The position numbers and the translations under genes are program-made. Positions 24,612-32,751 of a DNA stretch of 34,770 bases are shown one piece after another. This DNA is from Bacteroidota bacterium (GTDB lineage Bacteria; Bacteroidota; Ignavibacteria; SZUA-365), in contig JAFGKR010000187.1 in assembly GCA_016928515.1 (NCBI GenBank), positions 1 through 34,770 on the forward strand, read 5' to 3'. Under the pieces are notes generated by a model. The model had not been told where the DNA came from. It saw only the letters and a list, made by a program, of their open reading frames with translations, and did no database searches. Position 1 is the first letter of the stretch. Every line of letters begins with the position of its first letter.

Positions 24612-26924
24612 CTATCCCGGACTTTTCTCCGAATCCTTGTCAGGTTGTGTCTCAGGGAGTTTCTCCATTTTCTCTTTTCCGGATAATTCCGGGTGATAAC
24701 ATTCACGGCAATGATGATATAGCCGTTCTGCGTGGTACACGATCTCCTCGCATTCGGTGAGGATCTCCAGGTAGAGCAAGCTGGTCCGCGTCGTGTACTT
24801 CTCCTTCTTGGAACGCTTGAGTTGCTGTTTGTCCGCTTTCCGGATACGGTTCCGAAGATCTTCGACCTTGTTTTCGAGTTTATCGGCCTTGCCGAAATCC
24901 GCTTGCGCAATGCTGTCCGATATGCGGGAGAGTTCCTTCTTCATGGCCGCAACGATTTCGGTGAACTCCTCCTGCTGAAAACCTGACAGCCCTTTGTGGT
25001 TGTTGTCGATATGCGAATAACATTGCCCGGCGAAATTCCGCAGGCTTCGCAACAGCAATTGCAGGGAACCCATCGCTTCAGCATAGGTTTTTCTTTCGAT
25101 GCTGTCGTCCTTTTCCTCCATCTGTGACGTCCGGAAAATGCTGGCCATCATTCCCTTTCCGCGTTTGTGGAGGTCCTTCGCCATATCCCGGGCTTCCCGC
25201 AGGGCAAGACGATCCTCGGTCATCAACCCCTCAGAAACGCGGTTGACAATCTGAATAGTCGTGGAGACCGCATCACTGAAATCCGCTTTCAGGGCATCGA
25301 GAGCCAGTTCGATGTTCGTACCGGAACCGGATATTCTCCTCTCCGCTTCCTGATATTCCTTCTCCCGCTTGCGGTGGACATTGAGGGAACGCCATAGAAG
25401 GTACCCAGCGAGAAGGGCCACCAGAATCAGACCGACCAGCTCAGTGAAATAGATGATCGTTGCGATAATGGCAGCCGCGGTCGCGGCAACGAATGCCGTA
25501 AAAAACCATCCACCAATGACGGTGAGGACTCCGGAGACTCTGTAGACGGCGGAGTCACGACCCCAGGCACGATCCGGAAGTGCGGTGGCCATGGCGACGA
25601 TGAAAGTGACGTATGTCGTCGAGAGAGGAAGCTTGAGTGACGTTCCGAAGGATATCAGCAGAGCGGCAACGATGAGATTCACCGCTGCACGTAAAAGATC
25701 AAATGCCGGGACTTCTCCGTCCTCGGAGGGGACCGGTTTGTACTTCGATGTGTCAAACCGCCGTTCGACTTTCTCCTTGATCGCATCCGGAGTGATGACG
25801 GAGAAAAAGTGGATGATGGCAAGGACCAGACGAACAATGGAACGGGCGGGTGCGATGGATTCGAACCGTTCGTATCCGTCGCTCTGGCGGCCGAGGTTCA
25901 CGGAGGTCGCCGTAACTGTCCGCGCCTTTTTATTCACCCAGAGAGTCGCCGCCATGATTGCGCCTGCCAGAAGCAGGATCCACGTATTCGCCCGTACCGG
26001 TTCCAGGAGGGATTCCATGGTTTGCGAGAGCGGATCGGAGACGTCCTGAACGTGCATGAACGCGGCGAGTCCACCCAGAGGCGCACCGATGAAATTCACG
26101 AGATCGTTCGCTGCAAAAGCCATTGCAAGCGCGAACGTTCCGGCCAGCACAATCGGTTTGAAAACGTTGATCTTCATTGTCCAAACCAGAATCTGCATCA
26201 GCAGCGTCCAACCCAGAAATGAGATTCCTGCAATCAGCAGTGTGTTTTCCTTCAACCACAGGGCCTGGCTTTCATCGAGAAACGATGCGCCTTTCGCCCC
26301 TTTGACCAGAATGAAATACGAGAGCGCTGCGAGAGCGAAACCACCCCAAACCGCTCCGAACCGTCTCAGCTGTTTTGCGTAATCGAATGTGAACAACATT
26401 CGCGACAGATACTGCACAAGCGACCCGACGATAAAGGCAACCACGACGGATGCGACGATACCAAAGATGATTTTGAATACGCTCGCCGTGTTGATGAAGG
26501 CGAAGACGTCGCCAACACCTCCGCTGCCTGCCTGAATAACCTTGATCGTCGCGATGGCAAACGCAGCACCGAGAAGCTCGAACACCAGCGACACTGTCGT
26601 CGAGGTCGGCAGGCCGAAGGTGTTGAAAAAATCCAGCAGCAGAACGTCCGTCAGCATCGTTGCGGCAAAGATGAACATGACTTCCGGAAATGTCAGCATC
26701 TGCGGATTGAAAATCCCGTTCCGGGCAACCTCCATCAGACCGCTTGAGAAGGTAACTCCGACAATGATTCCAAGTGTCGCCACGATCATGATCACAAAGC
26801 GCGGCGCGACCCTTGCCCCAATCGCTGACGTGAGAAAATTCACCGCATCATTTGCAACACCGACCATGAGATCGATGATCGCGGTAGCGAGCAGAATGAC
26901 GAGAACAATGACAAAGATTTCCAT
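24612..26924 (-). CDS. pit: Pho4/PiT-family inorganic phosphate transporter with PhoU-like C-terminal domain (770 aa)
   Basis: The N-terminal 560 residues carry the two inverted Pho4 repeats with their signatures GVANDAVNFLTSAIGAR (residues about 23-39) and FAANDLVNFIGAPLGG, and about twelve membrane helices. Such carriers import phosphate with a cation. Residues about 590-755 form a long helical, charged cytoplasmic segment like PhoU/DUF47 proteins, which regulate phosphate transport. This makes the protein much longer than E. coli PitA (about 500). ATG 26924 lies 28 bases after the phoU stop; longer in-frame starts (e.g. 27038) lie inside phoU. No strong ribosome site is seen, so coupling to phoU translation is possible. 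Last gene of the phoB-phoR-phoU-pit operon. Confidence 0.9.
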   Translation of the reverse strand: MEIFVIVLVILLATAIIDLMVGVANDAVNFLTSAIGARVAPRFVIMIVATLGIIVGVTFSSGLMEVARNGIFNPQMLTFPEVMFIFAATMLTDVLLLDFFNTFGLPTSTTVSLVFELLGAAFAIATIKVIQAGSGGVGDVFAFINTASVFKIIFGIVASVVVAFIVGSLVQYLSRMLFTFDYAKQLRRFGAVWGGFALAALSYFILVKGAKGASFLDESQALWLKENTLLIAGISFLGWTLLMQILVWTMKINVFKPIVLAGTFALAMAFAANDLVNFIGAPLGGLAAFMHVQDVSDPLSQTMESLLEPVRANTWILLLAGAIMAATLWVNKKARTVTATSVNLGRQSDGYERFESIAPARSIVRLVLAIIHFFSVITPDAIKEKVERRFDTSKYKPVPSEDGEVPAFDLLRAAVNLIVAALLISFGTSLKLPLSTTYVTFIVAMATALPDRAWGRDSAVYRVSGVLTVIGGWFFTAFVAATAAAIIATIIYFTELVGLILVALLAGYLLWRSLNVHRKREKEYQEAERRISGSGTNIELALDALKADFSDAVSTTIQIVNRVSEGLMTEDRLALREARDMAKDLHKRGKGMMASIFRTSQMEEKDDSIERKTYAEAMGSLQLLLRSLRNFAGQCYSHIDNNHKGLSGFQQEEFTEIVAAMKKELSRISDSIAQADFGKADKLENKVEDLRNRIRKADKQQLKRSKKEKYTTRTSLLYLEILTECEEIVYHAERLYHHCRECYHPELSGKEKMEKLPETQPDKDSEKSPG

Positions 26925-26952
26925 GCGCGTATAACGATTCTTGTTAAAAAAT

Positions 26953-27645
26953 TCACGTTCGTTCTGAATGGTTGTCTGTTGAACGCGCGGTGCGACCGCT
27001 GTGCCGGATGATGCGTCCTTCCGCGATGTAGACGACATTTTCCGCAATGTTCGTCGCGTAGTCCGCGATACGTTCAAGATACCGGGAAATGCTGAGAAGA
27101 TGAATAAGGCGTTCAGTCTGGAGTGGAGTGGCGAGGATTCTGTCGCGAACGAGATCGTACATCGCCCTGTTGAGTACATTCACCTCATGATCCCGGTCGC
27201 AAACTGCACGCGCCAGAACCGGATCCATGTCCACAAGTGCGTCAAGACTGTGGGTCAGCATGGAGAGTGTGCGCTCAGCGAGTGCCAGTAATTCAGTCGG
27301 AAGAAGCAGCTGATCGTATTGCCCGAGGGAGAGAACACGGTGCGATACATTTCCCGCGAGATCTCCGACGCGCTCGAGATCAGCATTGATTTTCAGCACG
27401 GCGACCACAAAGCGTACCCCCGCATCGTCCAGTGTCCCGCTCTGCAGCAGAACGACACAGTCTTCCTCTATACTGATTTCGAGAGCATCGACCTCGTCAT
27501 CCCCATCGATCACACGTTGTGCTGATTGCCAGTCTCTTGCACGAATGGCGAGAACGCAACGTCGTGCATTCTCTTCCACGTGTGCGCTCAACTGCAGCAG
27601 CTTGCGCCTGAGGAGGTCGGGAGTATGTGCGGCTCTGTTTTTCAT
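26953..27645 (-). CDS. phoU: Phosphate signalling regulator PhoU (230 aa)
   Basis: Two three-helix PhoU repeats: the first contains LQLSAHVEENARRCVLAI and VLKINADLERVGDLAGNVSH, the second LLSISRYLERIADYATNIAE, each with the metal-binding E/DxxRxxD pattern. PhoU links phosphate-transporter activity to the PhoR kinase and represses the Pho response in high phosphate. The start at 27645 (MKNRAAHTPDLL) gives the normal family N-terminus. An alternative ATG at 27702 has GGAG eight bases upstream and would add 19 residues and overlap phoR by 26 bases; I cannot exclude it. It sits between phoR and pit. Confidence 0.93.
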   Translation of the reverse strand: MKNRAAHTPDLLRRKLLQLSAHVEENARRCVLAIRARDWQSAQRVIDGDDEVDALEISIEEDCVVLLQSGTLDDAGVRFVVAVLKINADLERVGDLAGNVSHRVLSLGQYDQLLLPTELLALAERTLSMLTHSLDALVDMDPVLARAVCDRDHEVNVLNRAMYDLVRDRILATPLQTERLIHLLSISRYLERIADYATNIAENVVYIAEGRIIRHSGRTARSTDNHSERT

Positions 27646-27676
27646 CCACGCATATATTGTGATGCGAACACTGATA

Positions 27677-29482
27677 TCATGCCGTTGGTATTTGCTCCTC
27701 ATCCGGCACACTCCGGCGGAGATAGAGAGAGAACGTACTTCCCTTGCCGGGTGTGCTTTGGACTTCCACATGCCCACGATGTGCCTGGGCGATATGCTTG
27801 ACAATCGCCAGTCCCAGTCCGGTACCACCCATTTTCCGACTGCGTGCCTTATCGATGCGGTAAAATCGCTCGAAGAGACGTGGAAGATGCTCTGCCTCGA
27901 TGCCGAAGCCCTCGTCGCGGACGCTGATGCGGATTTCCTCTTCACTCGTCACTTCAGCCGTGACTTGGATGGTCTTGCGCTCGTCACTGTACTTGATGGC
28001 ATTGGAGATGAGATTCACCATGGCTTGCTCCAGCAGCGGAGGATTGATCATTGCCTCGAGATCTCCACTGCAGTCCAGCTGGATGGCGATGGCCTTTGGA
28101 TCCGCATCGTGCTGGCAGTTTTGTATGGCCGCGAACAGGGTATCGCGAAGGCTTGCGGAAGCAAGCGCAATATGTTCGCGCTCGGTCTCCTGTTCGATTC
28201 GGGAAAGGCTGAGAAGATCCTCGATAATTGCGCTGAGACGGTCCGCCTGTTTTGAGACGATCCCGAGAAAACGCATGGCATCGGCTTTGTCATGGATGGC
28301 GCCGTCCAGCAGAGTCTCGACGAAACCTTTGATGCTTGTGATCGGAGTCTTCAACTCATGCGAGACATTCGCGACGAAATCCCGACGGACATTCTCCAGG
28401 GTCCGGATTTCCGTAATGTCATTCAGAACGATGAGGACACCGATCATCTCTCCTTCACCGTCCTTGAGAATATTTCCATGCGCCTGAAGGTGCCGCTCTT
28501 CGTCGCCGACGAGCGTCACATATCCTTCGATGGCATGATCGCAGGAGAGCGCGCGTTCAACGAATCGTTGCAGACCGACATTTCGTACCAGTTCCTGAAT
28601 GCTCTTTCCTTTCGCCTTCTCCGCGTCGATGCGCAGCATCCTCGCCGCGCTGCTGTTGATGTTCATCAGACGCTCTTCCGTATCGAAGGCAAGAACCCCC
28701 TCCATCATGCTCGACAGGACGGCATCCTGCTCGCTGTGTTGTTGAACGATAATGGAGATCCGATCCTGCAACTGTTCCGCCATTGTATTCATCACTTCGG
28801 CGAGATCGCTCAGTTCTACAGAATCCGGTACGGGGAGGCGAAGGTCGAGGCGACCTTCCGCGAAATGCCGTGCGCCCTGCTTGAGCTTTTCGATGGGTCG
28901 CGTAATGCGGCGGGAGATGTACAGACTCATCAGCCCGGCCAGGAAAGTGATGACCAATCCGCCAAGGACAATCTGCAGCTGCAGCCTTTCAATATTCACT
29001 TCCGCCTGATGGACCGGTACCGCGGTGCGAAGCACACCCAGCAGCCTGTCTCCATCCTTCACGGGGATGGCTGCGTACATCGTGTTCCGCTGTACCGTAG
29101 CACTGAAGCGGGTGGATGTCCCCACCTCACCGTGCATCGCCTTTCGAATCTCCGGGCGATGTTGATGGTTATCCATGCTGTTCGGATCTCTCTCAGAATC
29201 GGCAATCACCTTGCCATCCGGAAGAATGACGGTGATGCGCGTCGCTGCTTTTTCGCCCAGGTCGACCACAAAGCGGTCGAGATCATCCACACTGTCTGCA
29301 ACAAGCCGATGGAGAATCTCCTCATACAGAAGATTTGCCCGTGACTGCAAATCATCCGAAACCTGTTCGAGCAGAATGTTCTTGAAGGAACCGGAAACGA
29401 GAAACGTAAAAGCGAAAAGTGCGAGAAAGATGATCAGAAAATTGGAGGAATAAAGTTGCCAGAACAACCGTTTTTTACGCAT
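27677..29482 (-). CDS. phoR: PhoR-type sensor histidine kinase (601 aa)
   Basis: TM1 about residues 11-31; an extracytoplasmic domain of about 135 residues (single-Cache-like, IADSERDP and RFSATVQRNTMYAAIPV); TM2 about 170-190; HAMP about 190-242; PAS about 250-360; HisKA with H375 in ANVSHELKTPITSIKG; HATPase with N-box NLISNAIKYSD, G1 DEGFGI, F-box LFERFYR and G2 GGTGLGLAI. This matches PhoR/PhoR-like kinases of the long type, which include an extracytoplasmic sensor. It begins 2 bases after the phoB stop and is followed by phoU, so it very likely phosphorylates the PhoB-type regulator in response to phosphate limitation. Confidence 0.93.
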   Translation of the reverse strand: MRKKRLFWQLYSSNFLIIFLALFAFTFLVSGSFKNILLEQVSDDLQSRANLLYEEILHRLVADSVDDLDRFVVDLGEKAATRITVILPDGKVIADSERDPNSMDNHQHRPEIRKAMHGEVGTSTRFSATVQRNTMYAAIPVKDGDRLLGVLRTAVPVHQAEVNIERLQLQIVLGGLVITFLAGLMSLYISRRITRPIEKLKQGARHFAEGRLDLRLPVPDSVELSDLAEVMNTMAEQLQDRISIIVQQHSEQDAVLSSMMEGVLAFDTEERLMNINSSAARMLRIDAEKAKGKSIQELVRNVGLQRFVERALSCDHAIEGYVTLVGDEERHLQAHGNILKDGEGEMIGVLIVLNDITEIRTLENVRRDFVANVSHELKTPITSIKGFVETLLDGAIHDKADAMRFLGIVSKQADRLSAIIEDLLSLSRIEQETEREHIALASASLRDTLFAAIQNCQHDADPKAIAIQLDCSGDLEAMINPPLLEQAMVNLISNAIKYSDERKTIQVTAEVTSEEEIRISVRDEGFGIEAEHLPRLFERFYRIDKARSRKMGGTGLGLAIVKHIAQAHRGHVEVQSTPGKGSTFSLYLRRSVPDEEQIPTA

Positions 29483-29484
29483 GC

Positions 29485-30201
29485 TTACTCCGCGAAGCGA
29501 TAACCGACTCCTCGTACTGTTTCCACATATCTTCCTGCCTCACCGAGCTTTTTCCGCAAGCCCACGATCTGTACGTCGACGGAGCGATCGGTAACGGGAT
29601 ATCCGTCACCGCGAACGGCCTCGACAATCTGCGCACGCGTAAACACCCAGCCCGGCCGGTTGGCCAAAAAATGCAGCACGCGAAATTCCGTCAGGGTCAG
29701 GACGATGTGTTGTCCACCGATCAATACTTCATGTCTGCCGGGATTGATGACCATGTCATGCACACGGAGAATCTCCGAGTCGTCCGCATCCCCATCCTCC
29801 CCGCTACGGCGCAACACGGCCTTGACACGGGCGAGAAGTACGCGACGGCTAAACGGCTTGGTGATGTAATCGTCCGCACCCAGTTCAAGACCGGTCACGA
29901 TGTCCGCTTCTTCACTGCGTGCAGTAAGCATGATCACGGCGATGGCCTTCGTGTCGGAATTTCCCTTGATCGCTTTGCATACTTCCAGTCCATCCACCCC
30001 GGGAAGCATAAGGTCAAGCAGAACGAGATCCGGAGGGGTCTGTTTGATGCGTCGCAGGCCTTCTTCACCGGAAGTCACGCTCTCAACGCTGTATCCTTCC
30101 TTCTCGAGATTGTATGTGACCAGCTCGAGAATATCGTCCTCATCCTCGACGAGAAGTATGTGCCCTTTTGATTTCACCGCAGTCTGCCCATCGTCCGACA
30201 T
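29485..30201 (-). CDS. phoB: PhoB-type response regulator, OmpR family (238 aa)
   Basis: Receiver domain with E19/D20-D22 acidic pocket, phosphoacceptor D63 in LLDLMLPG, MLTARSE and the ITKPF lysine. A winged-helix OmpR/PhoB DNA-binding domain covers about residues 145-236 (LTLTEFRVLHFLANRPGWVF, RSVDVQIVGLRKKLG, VRGVGYRF). The start is not settled: the ATG at 30201 lies only 3 bases after a candidate -10 element, and a GTG at 30177 would start MKSKGHILLVED, the usual length for this family. A Pho-box-like direct repeat lies immediately upstream, so autoregulation is likely. Confidence 0.93.
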   Translation of the reverse strand: MSDDGQTAVKSKGHILLVEDEDDILELVTYNLEKEGYSVESVTSGEEGLRRIKQTPPDLVLLDLMLPGVDGLEVCKAIKGNSDTKAIAVIMLTARSEEADIVTGLELGADDYITKPFSRRVLLARVKAVLRRSGEDGDADDSEILRVHDMVINPGRHEVLIGGQHIVLTLTEFRVLHFLANRPGWVFTRAQIVEAVRGDGYPVTDRSVDVQIVGLRKKLGEAGRYVETVRGVGYRFAE

Positions 30202-30204
30202 AAT

Positions 30205-30245
30205 ATCATACTAATATCGCTCTCATAATGTTAGGGTATTGTTAG
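30205..30245 (-). promoter_or_regulatory. Pho-box-like direct repeat and -10 element before phoB
   Basis: On the minus strand CTAACA occurs at 30245-30240 and again at 30234-30229, an 11-base period, similar to PhoB/PhoP boxes built from 6-7-base direct repeats with 4-5-base spacers (for example TTAACA repeats in Bacillus PhoP sites). Eighteen bases after the second copy is TATGAT (30210-30205), so the second half could replace the -35 element as in PhoB-activated promoters. The element directly precedes phoB. The rest of the 30202-30475 gap holds no other element I recognise, although it must include the iorA promoter. Confidence 0.5.
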
Positions 30246-30475
30246 CGAGATGCAAGAATTTGATATTGCTGTCCGGAACAACGTTTCACTCGGAATAGGG
30301 GAACCTGCCGGCCGTTGGTGCGCCTGAATCACGCAACGGGAAGTGGTTTTTCGCAACCCTGCGGCTCTCTACCTAGGAAAAAAGACATGACGGTATTATC
30401 TTGAAAACATGGTGCCGCCGGCATCCATTTCGAAGAAACAATCACTTTCATGTCTATCAGGACCAAGGTTTGCAT

Positions 30476-32083
30476 ATGAAACGAATGCTGCTGCTCGGCG
30501 ATGAGGCGATCGCCCAAGGGGCACTCGACGCGGGCCTTTCCGGCGTCTATGCGTATCCGGGAACCCCGTCCACGGAAATTACGGAGTATATTCAACGTTC
30601 CAAAGAGGCACGCGAACGCGGTGTTCATTCCGACTGGAGCGCGAATGAAAAAACGGCGATGGAAGCTGCCCTGGGAATGTCGTACGCCGGGAAACGGGCA
30701 ATGGCCTGTATGAAGCATGTCGGGTTGAACGTGGCTGCCGACGGCTTCGTGAACGCCGGGATCACCGGTGCGAATGGCGGACTGCTGGTCGTCGTCGCCG
30801 ATGATCCTTCGATGCATTCTTCCCAGAACGAACAGGACTCCCGCTACTACGGGAAATTTGCGCTTGTCCCAGTCATCGAACCGGCGGATCAGCAGGAAAC
30901 ATACACCGCTGCCTCGTATGGATTTGATCTTTCGGAAAAGTACGGTACACCGGTCATGATCCGGGTGACCACGCGTCTGGCACACTCCCGCGCCGGCGTC
31001 GAACTGATGGAACCCAAGCCCGAGAATGAATTACGCATGCCCGCCGACAAACGGCAATTCGTCCTCCTTCCCGCCATCGCCCGAAAGAATTACCAGTCAT
31101 TGCTCGGCAAGCAAGCCGCATTCGAGGAAGAATCGGAGTCCTCACCCTTCAACAGCTATCAGGACGCAGGCGACACTTCCCTGGGCATCATCACCTGCGG
31201 GATTGCCTATAATTATCTCATGGAAAATTATCCGGAGGGCTGTCCGCACCCCGTGCTGAAAATCGGCCAGTACCCCGCTCCACGTGCCATGGTCAAGCGA
31301 CTGCTCGACAATTGCGACCGTGTGTTGATTCTCGAGGAAGGGGCGCCCTTCCTCGAAGAACAGATTCGCGGCCTGCTCGACACCTCCTACAAGATTCTGG
31401 GAAGGTTGGACGGAACCGTCCCGCGCGCGGGCGAATTGAATCCCAACATTGTCGCGGCGTCCCTCGGCATGAATATCCAGGAAGGGATGCCCAAAGCGGA
31501 GATCGTCCGCCCGCGGCCACCGGAACTCTGCGCAGGCTGTCCCCATATCGACAGCTATCACGCACTGAACGAAGCACTGAAGGAGCTGGAGCCCGGTCGC
31601 GTTTTCAGCGACATCGGCTGCTACACACTCGGTGCGCTTGCTCCCTTCCATTCCATCAACTCCTGCGTCGACATGGGCGCATCCATTACCATGGCCAAGG
31701 GTGCGTCCGATGCGGGACTCTTCCCTGCCGTCGCCGTGATCGGTGACTCCACATTCACGCATTCCGGAATGACCGGTCTTCTCGATGCAGTCATCGAGAA
31801 CTCCACGATCACCGTCATGATCGTCGACAATGAGACAACCGGCATGACCGGTGGACAGGCTTCTGCCGCGCGAGGCCGTCTTGAGGACATCTGCTCGGGC
31901 ATCGGCGTTCCGAAAGAGCATATCAAGGTGGTCGAACCACTGAAAAAGAATCATGAAATGAACGTCGCAACAATCAAGGAAGAGCTTTACTACCGCGGTG
32001 TATCCGTGATCATCGAGCGGCGTGAATGCATCCAGACTCTCAAGATCAGCAAGAAGCTTGCGAAGGAGGCGGAGAAGAAATGA
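30476..32083 (+). CDS. iorA: Indolepyruvate (2-oxoacid) ferredoxin oxidoreductase alpha subunit, short form (535 aa)
   Basis: A thiamine-diphosphate enzyme subunit that oxidatively decarboxylates aryl 2-oxoacids such as indolepyruvate to acyl-CoA with ferredoxin. Visible: N-terminal YAYPGTPSTEITEYI, WSANEKTAMEAALGMSY, the ELCAGCPH motif, and the TPP/Mg region GDSTFTHSGMTGLLDA to IVDNETTGMTGGQ. The protein ends after RRECIQTLKISKK without the C-terminal 2[4Fe-4S] ferredoxin domain of longer IorA proteins (about 600-640 residues), so cysteine clusters are missing; electrons must pass by another route or protein. ATG 30476 is preferred over the in-frame ATG at 30401 on homology and a weak AAGG site. 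Its stop overlaps iorB as ATGA. Confidence 0.92.
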   Translation: MKRMLLLGDEAIAQGALDAGLSGVYAYPGTPSTEITEYIQRSKEARERGVHSDWSANEKTAMEAALGMSYAGKRAMACMKHVGLNVAADGFVNAGITGANGGLLVVVADDPSMHSSQNEQDSRYYGKFALVPVIEPADQQETYTAASYGFDLSEKYGTPVMIRVTTRLAHSRAGVELMEPKPENELRMPADKRQFVLLPAIARKNYQSLLGKQAAFEEESESSPFNSYQDAGDTSLGIITCGIAYNYLMENYPEGCPHPVLKIGQYPAPRAMVKRLLDNCDRVLILEEGAPFLEEQIRGLLDTSYKILGRLDGTVPRAGELNPNIVAASLGMNIQEGMPKAEIVRPRPPELCAGCPHIDSYHALNEALKELEPGRVFSDIGCYTLGALAPFHSINSCVDMGASITMAKGASDAGLFPAVAVIGDSTFTHSGMTGLLDAVIENSTITVMIVDNETTGMTGGQASAARGRLEDICSGIGVPKEHIKVVEPLKKNHEMNVATIKEELYYRGVSVIIERRECIQTLKISKKLAKEAEKK

Positions 32084-32673
32084 AGCGTGACATCATTCTT
32101 GCCGGTGTCGGCGGTCAAGGCATCCTCACAATCGCAACCATCATCGGGTATGCCTCGGTACAGCGTGGATTGAAGCTGAAGCAGGCGGAAGTGCACGGCA
32201 TGTCGCAGCGTGGAGGAGACGTGCAGTCGCATCTCCGCATCAGTGATCAGCCCATCCATTCGGATCTCATCCCCGAAGGCCGTGCCGATCTGATCATCGC
32301 CATCGAACCGATGGAATCACTCCGTTACACCAGCTTTCTCGCACCGGACGGCTGGCTGATTACGAATAAAAAGCCATTTGTCAATATCCCCGATTATCCA
32401 GATCACGACGTTCTCTGGAAAGAAATCGAAGCGCTTCCGCGCAGCATTCTCATTGACGGTGAATCAATCGCACGCAAGGTGGCAACAAACCGCTCGATGA
32501 ACATCGTGATCCTCGGCGCAAGCTCGCCCTTTCTTGACATCCCGCCGGAGGAACTCGAGGCAGCTATCACGACCATCTTCAGCCGGAAGGGCGATACCGT
32601 CGTCGAGCAGAACCTCGCGGCTTTCCGCGCCGGACGCGCATTCGCCGAGGAACGCAACCTGGCAACGACCTGA
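32080..32673 (+). CDS. iorB: Indolepyruvate ferredoxin oxidoreductase beta subunit (197 aa)
   Basis: The gamma-type domain subunit of 2-oxoacid:ferredoxin oxidoreductases, normal length. It starts ILAGVGGQGILTIATIIGYA, followed by KLKQAEVHGMSQRGGDVQSH, both family signatures for CoA and subunit contacts. It forms the IorAB complex with the product of the preceding gene, to which it is coupled by a four-base overlap (32080-32083). ATG 32080 is chosen over a longer ORF start at 32026, which lies inside iorA. Transcription should end at the hairpin at 32697-32731. Confidence 0.93.
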   Translation: MKRDIILAGVGGQGILTIATIIGYASVQRGLKLKQAEVHGMSQRGGDVQSHLRISDQPIHSDLIPEGRADLIIAIEPMESLRYTSFLAPDGWLITNKKPFVNIPDYPDHDVLWKEIEALPRSILIDGESIARKVATNRSMNIVILGASSPFLDIPPEELEAAITTIFSRKGDTVVEQNLAAFRAGRAFAEERNLATT

Positions 32674-32696
32674 TGCATTCCTTCCGAGAGACCGAG

Positions 32697-32731
32697 AAAG
32701 AAAAAGCCCGCACATGACGGGCTTTTTCTTT
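32697..32731. terminator. Bidirectional intrinsic terminator between iorB and the S46 peptidase gene
   Basis: A perfect 14-base-pair inverted repeat (32697-32710 and 32718-32731) with a 7-base loop. The GC core GCCCG/CGGGC is flanked by A-rich and T-rich arms, so each strand's transcript ends in a U-rich tract (GGGCTTTTTCTTT). It serves the convergent genes on both sides. Confidence 0.92.
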
Positions 32732-32751
32732 CCGACATGACTTCTGAGGTG

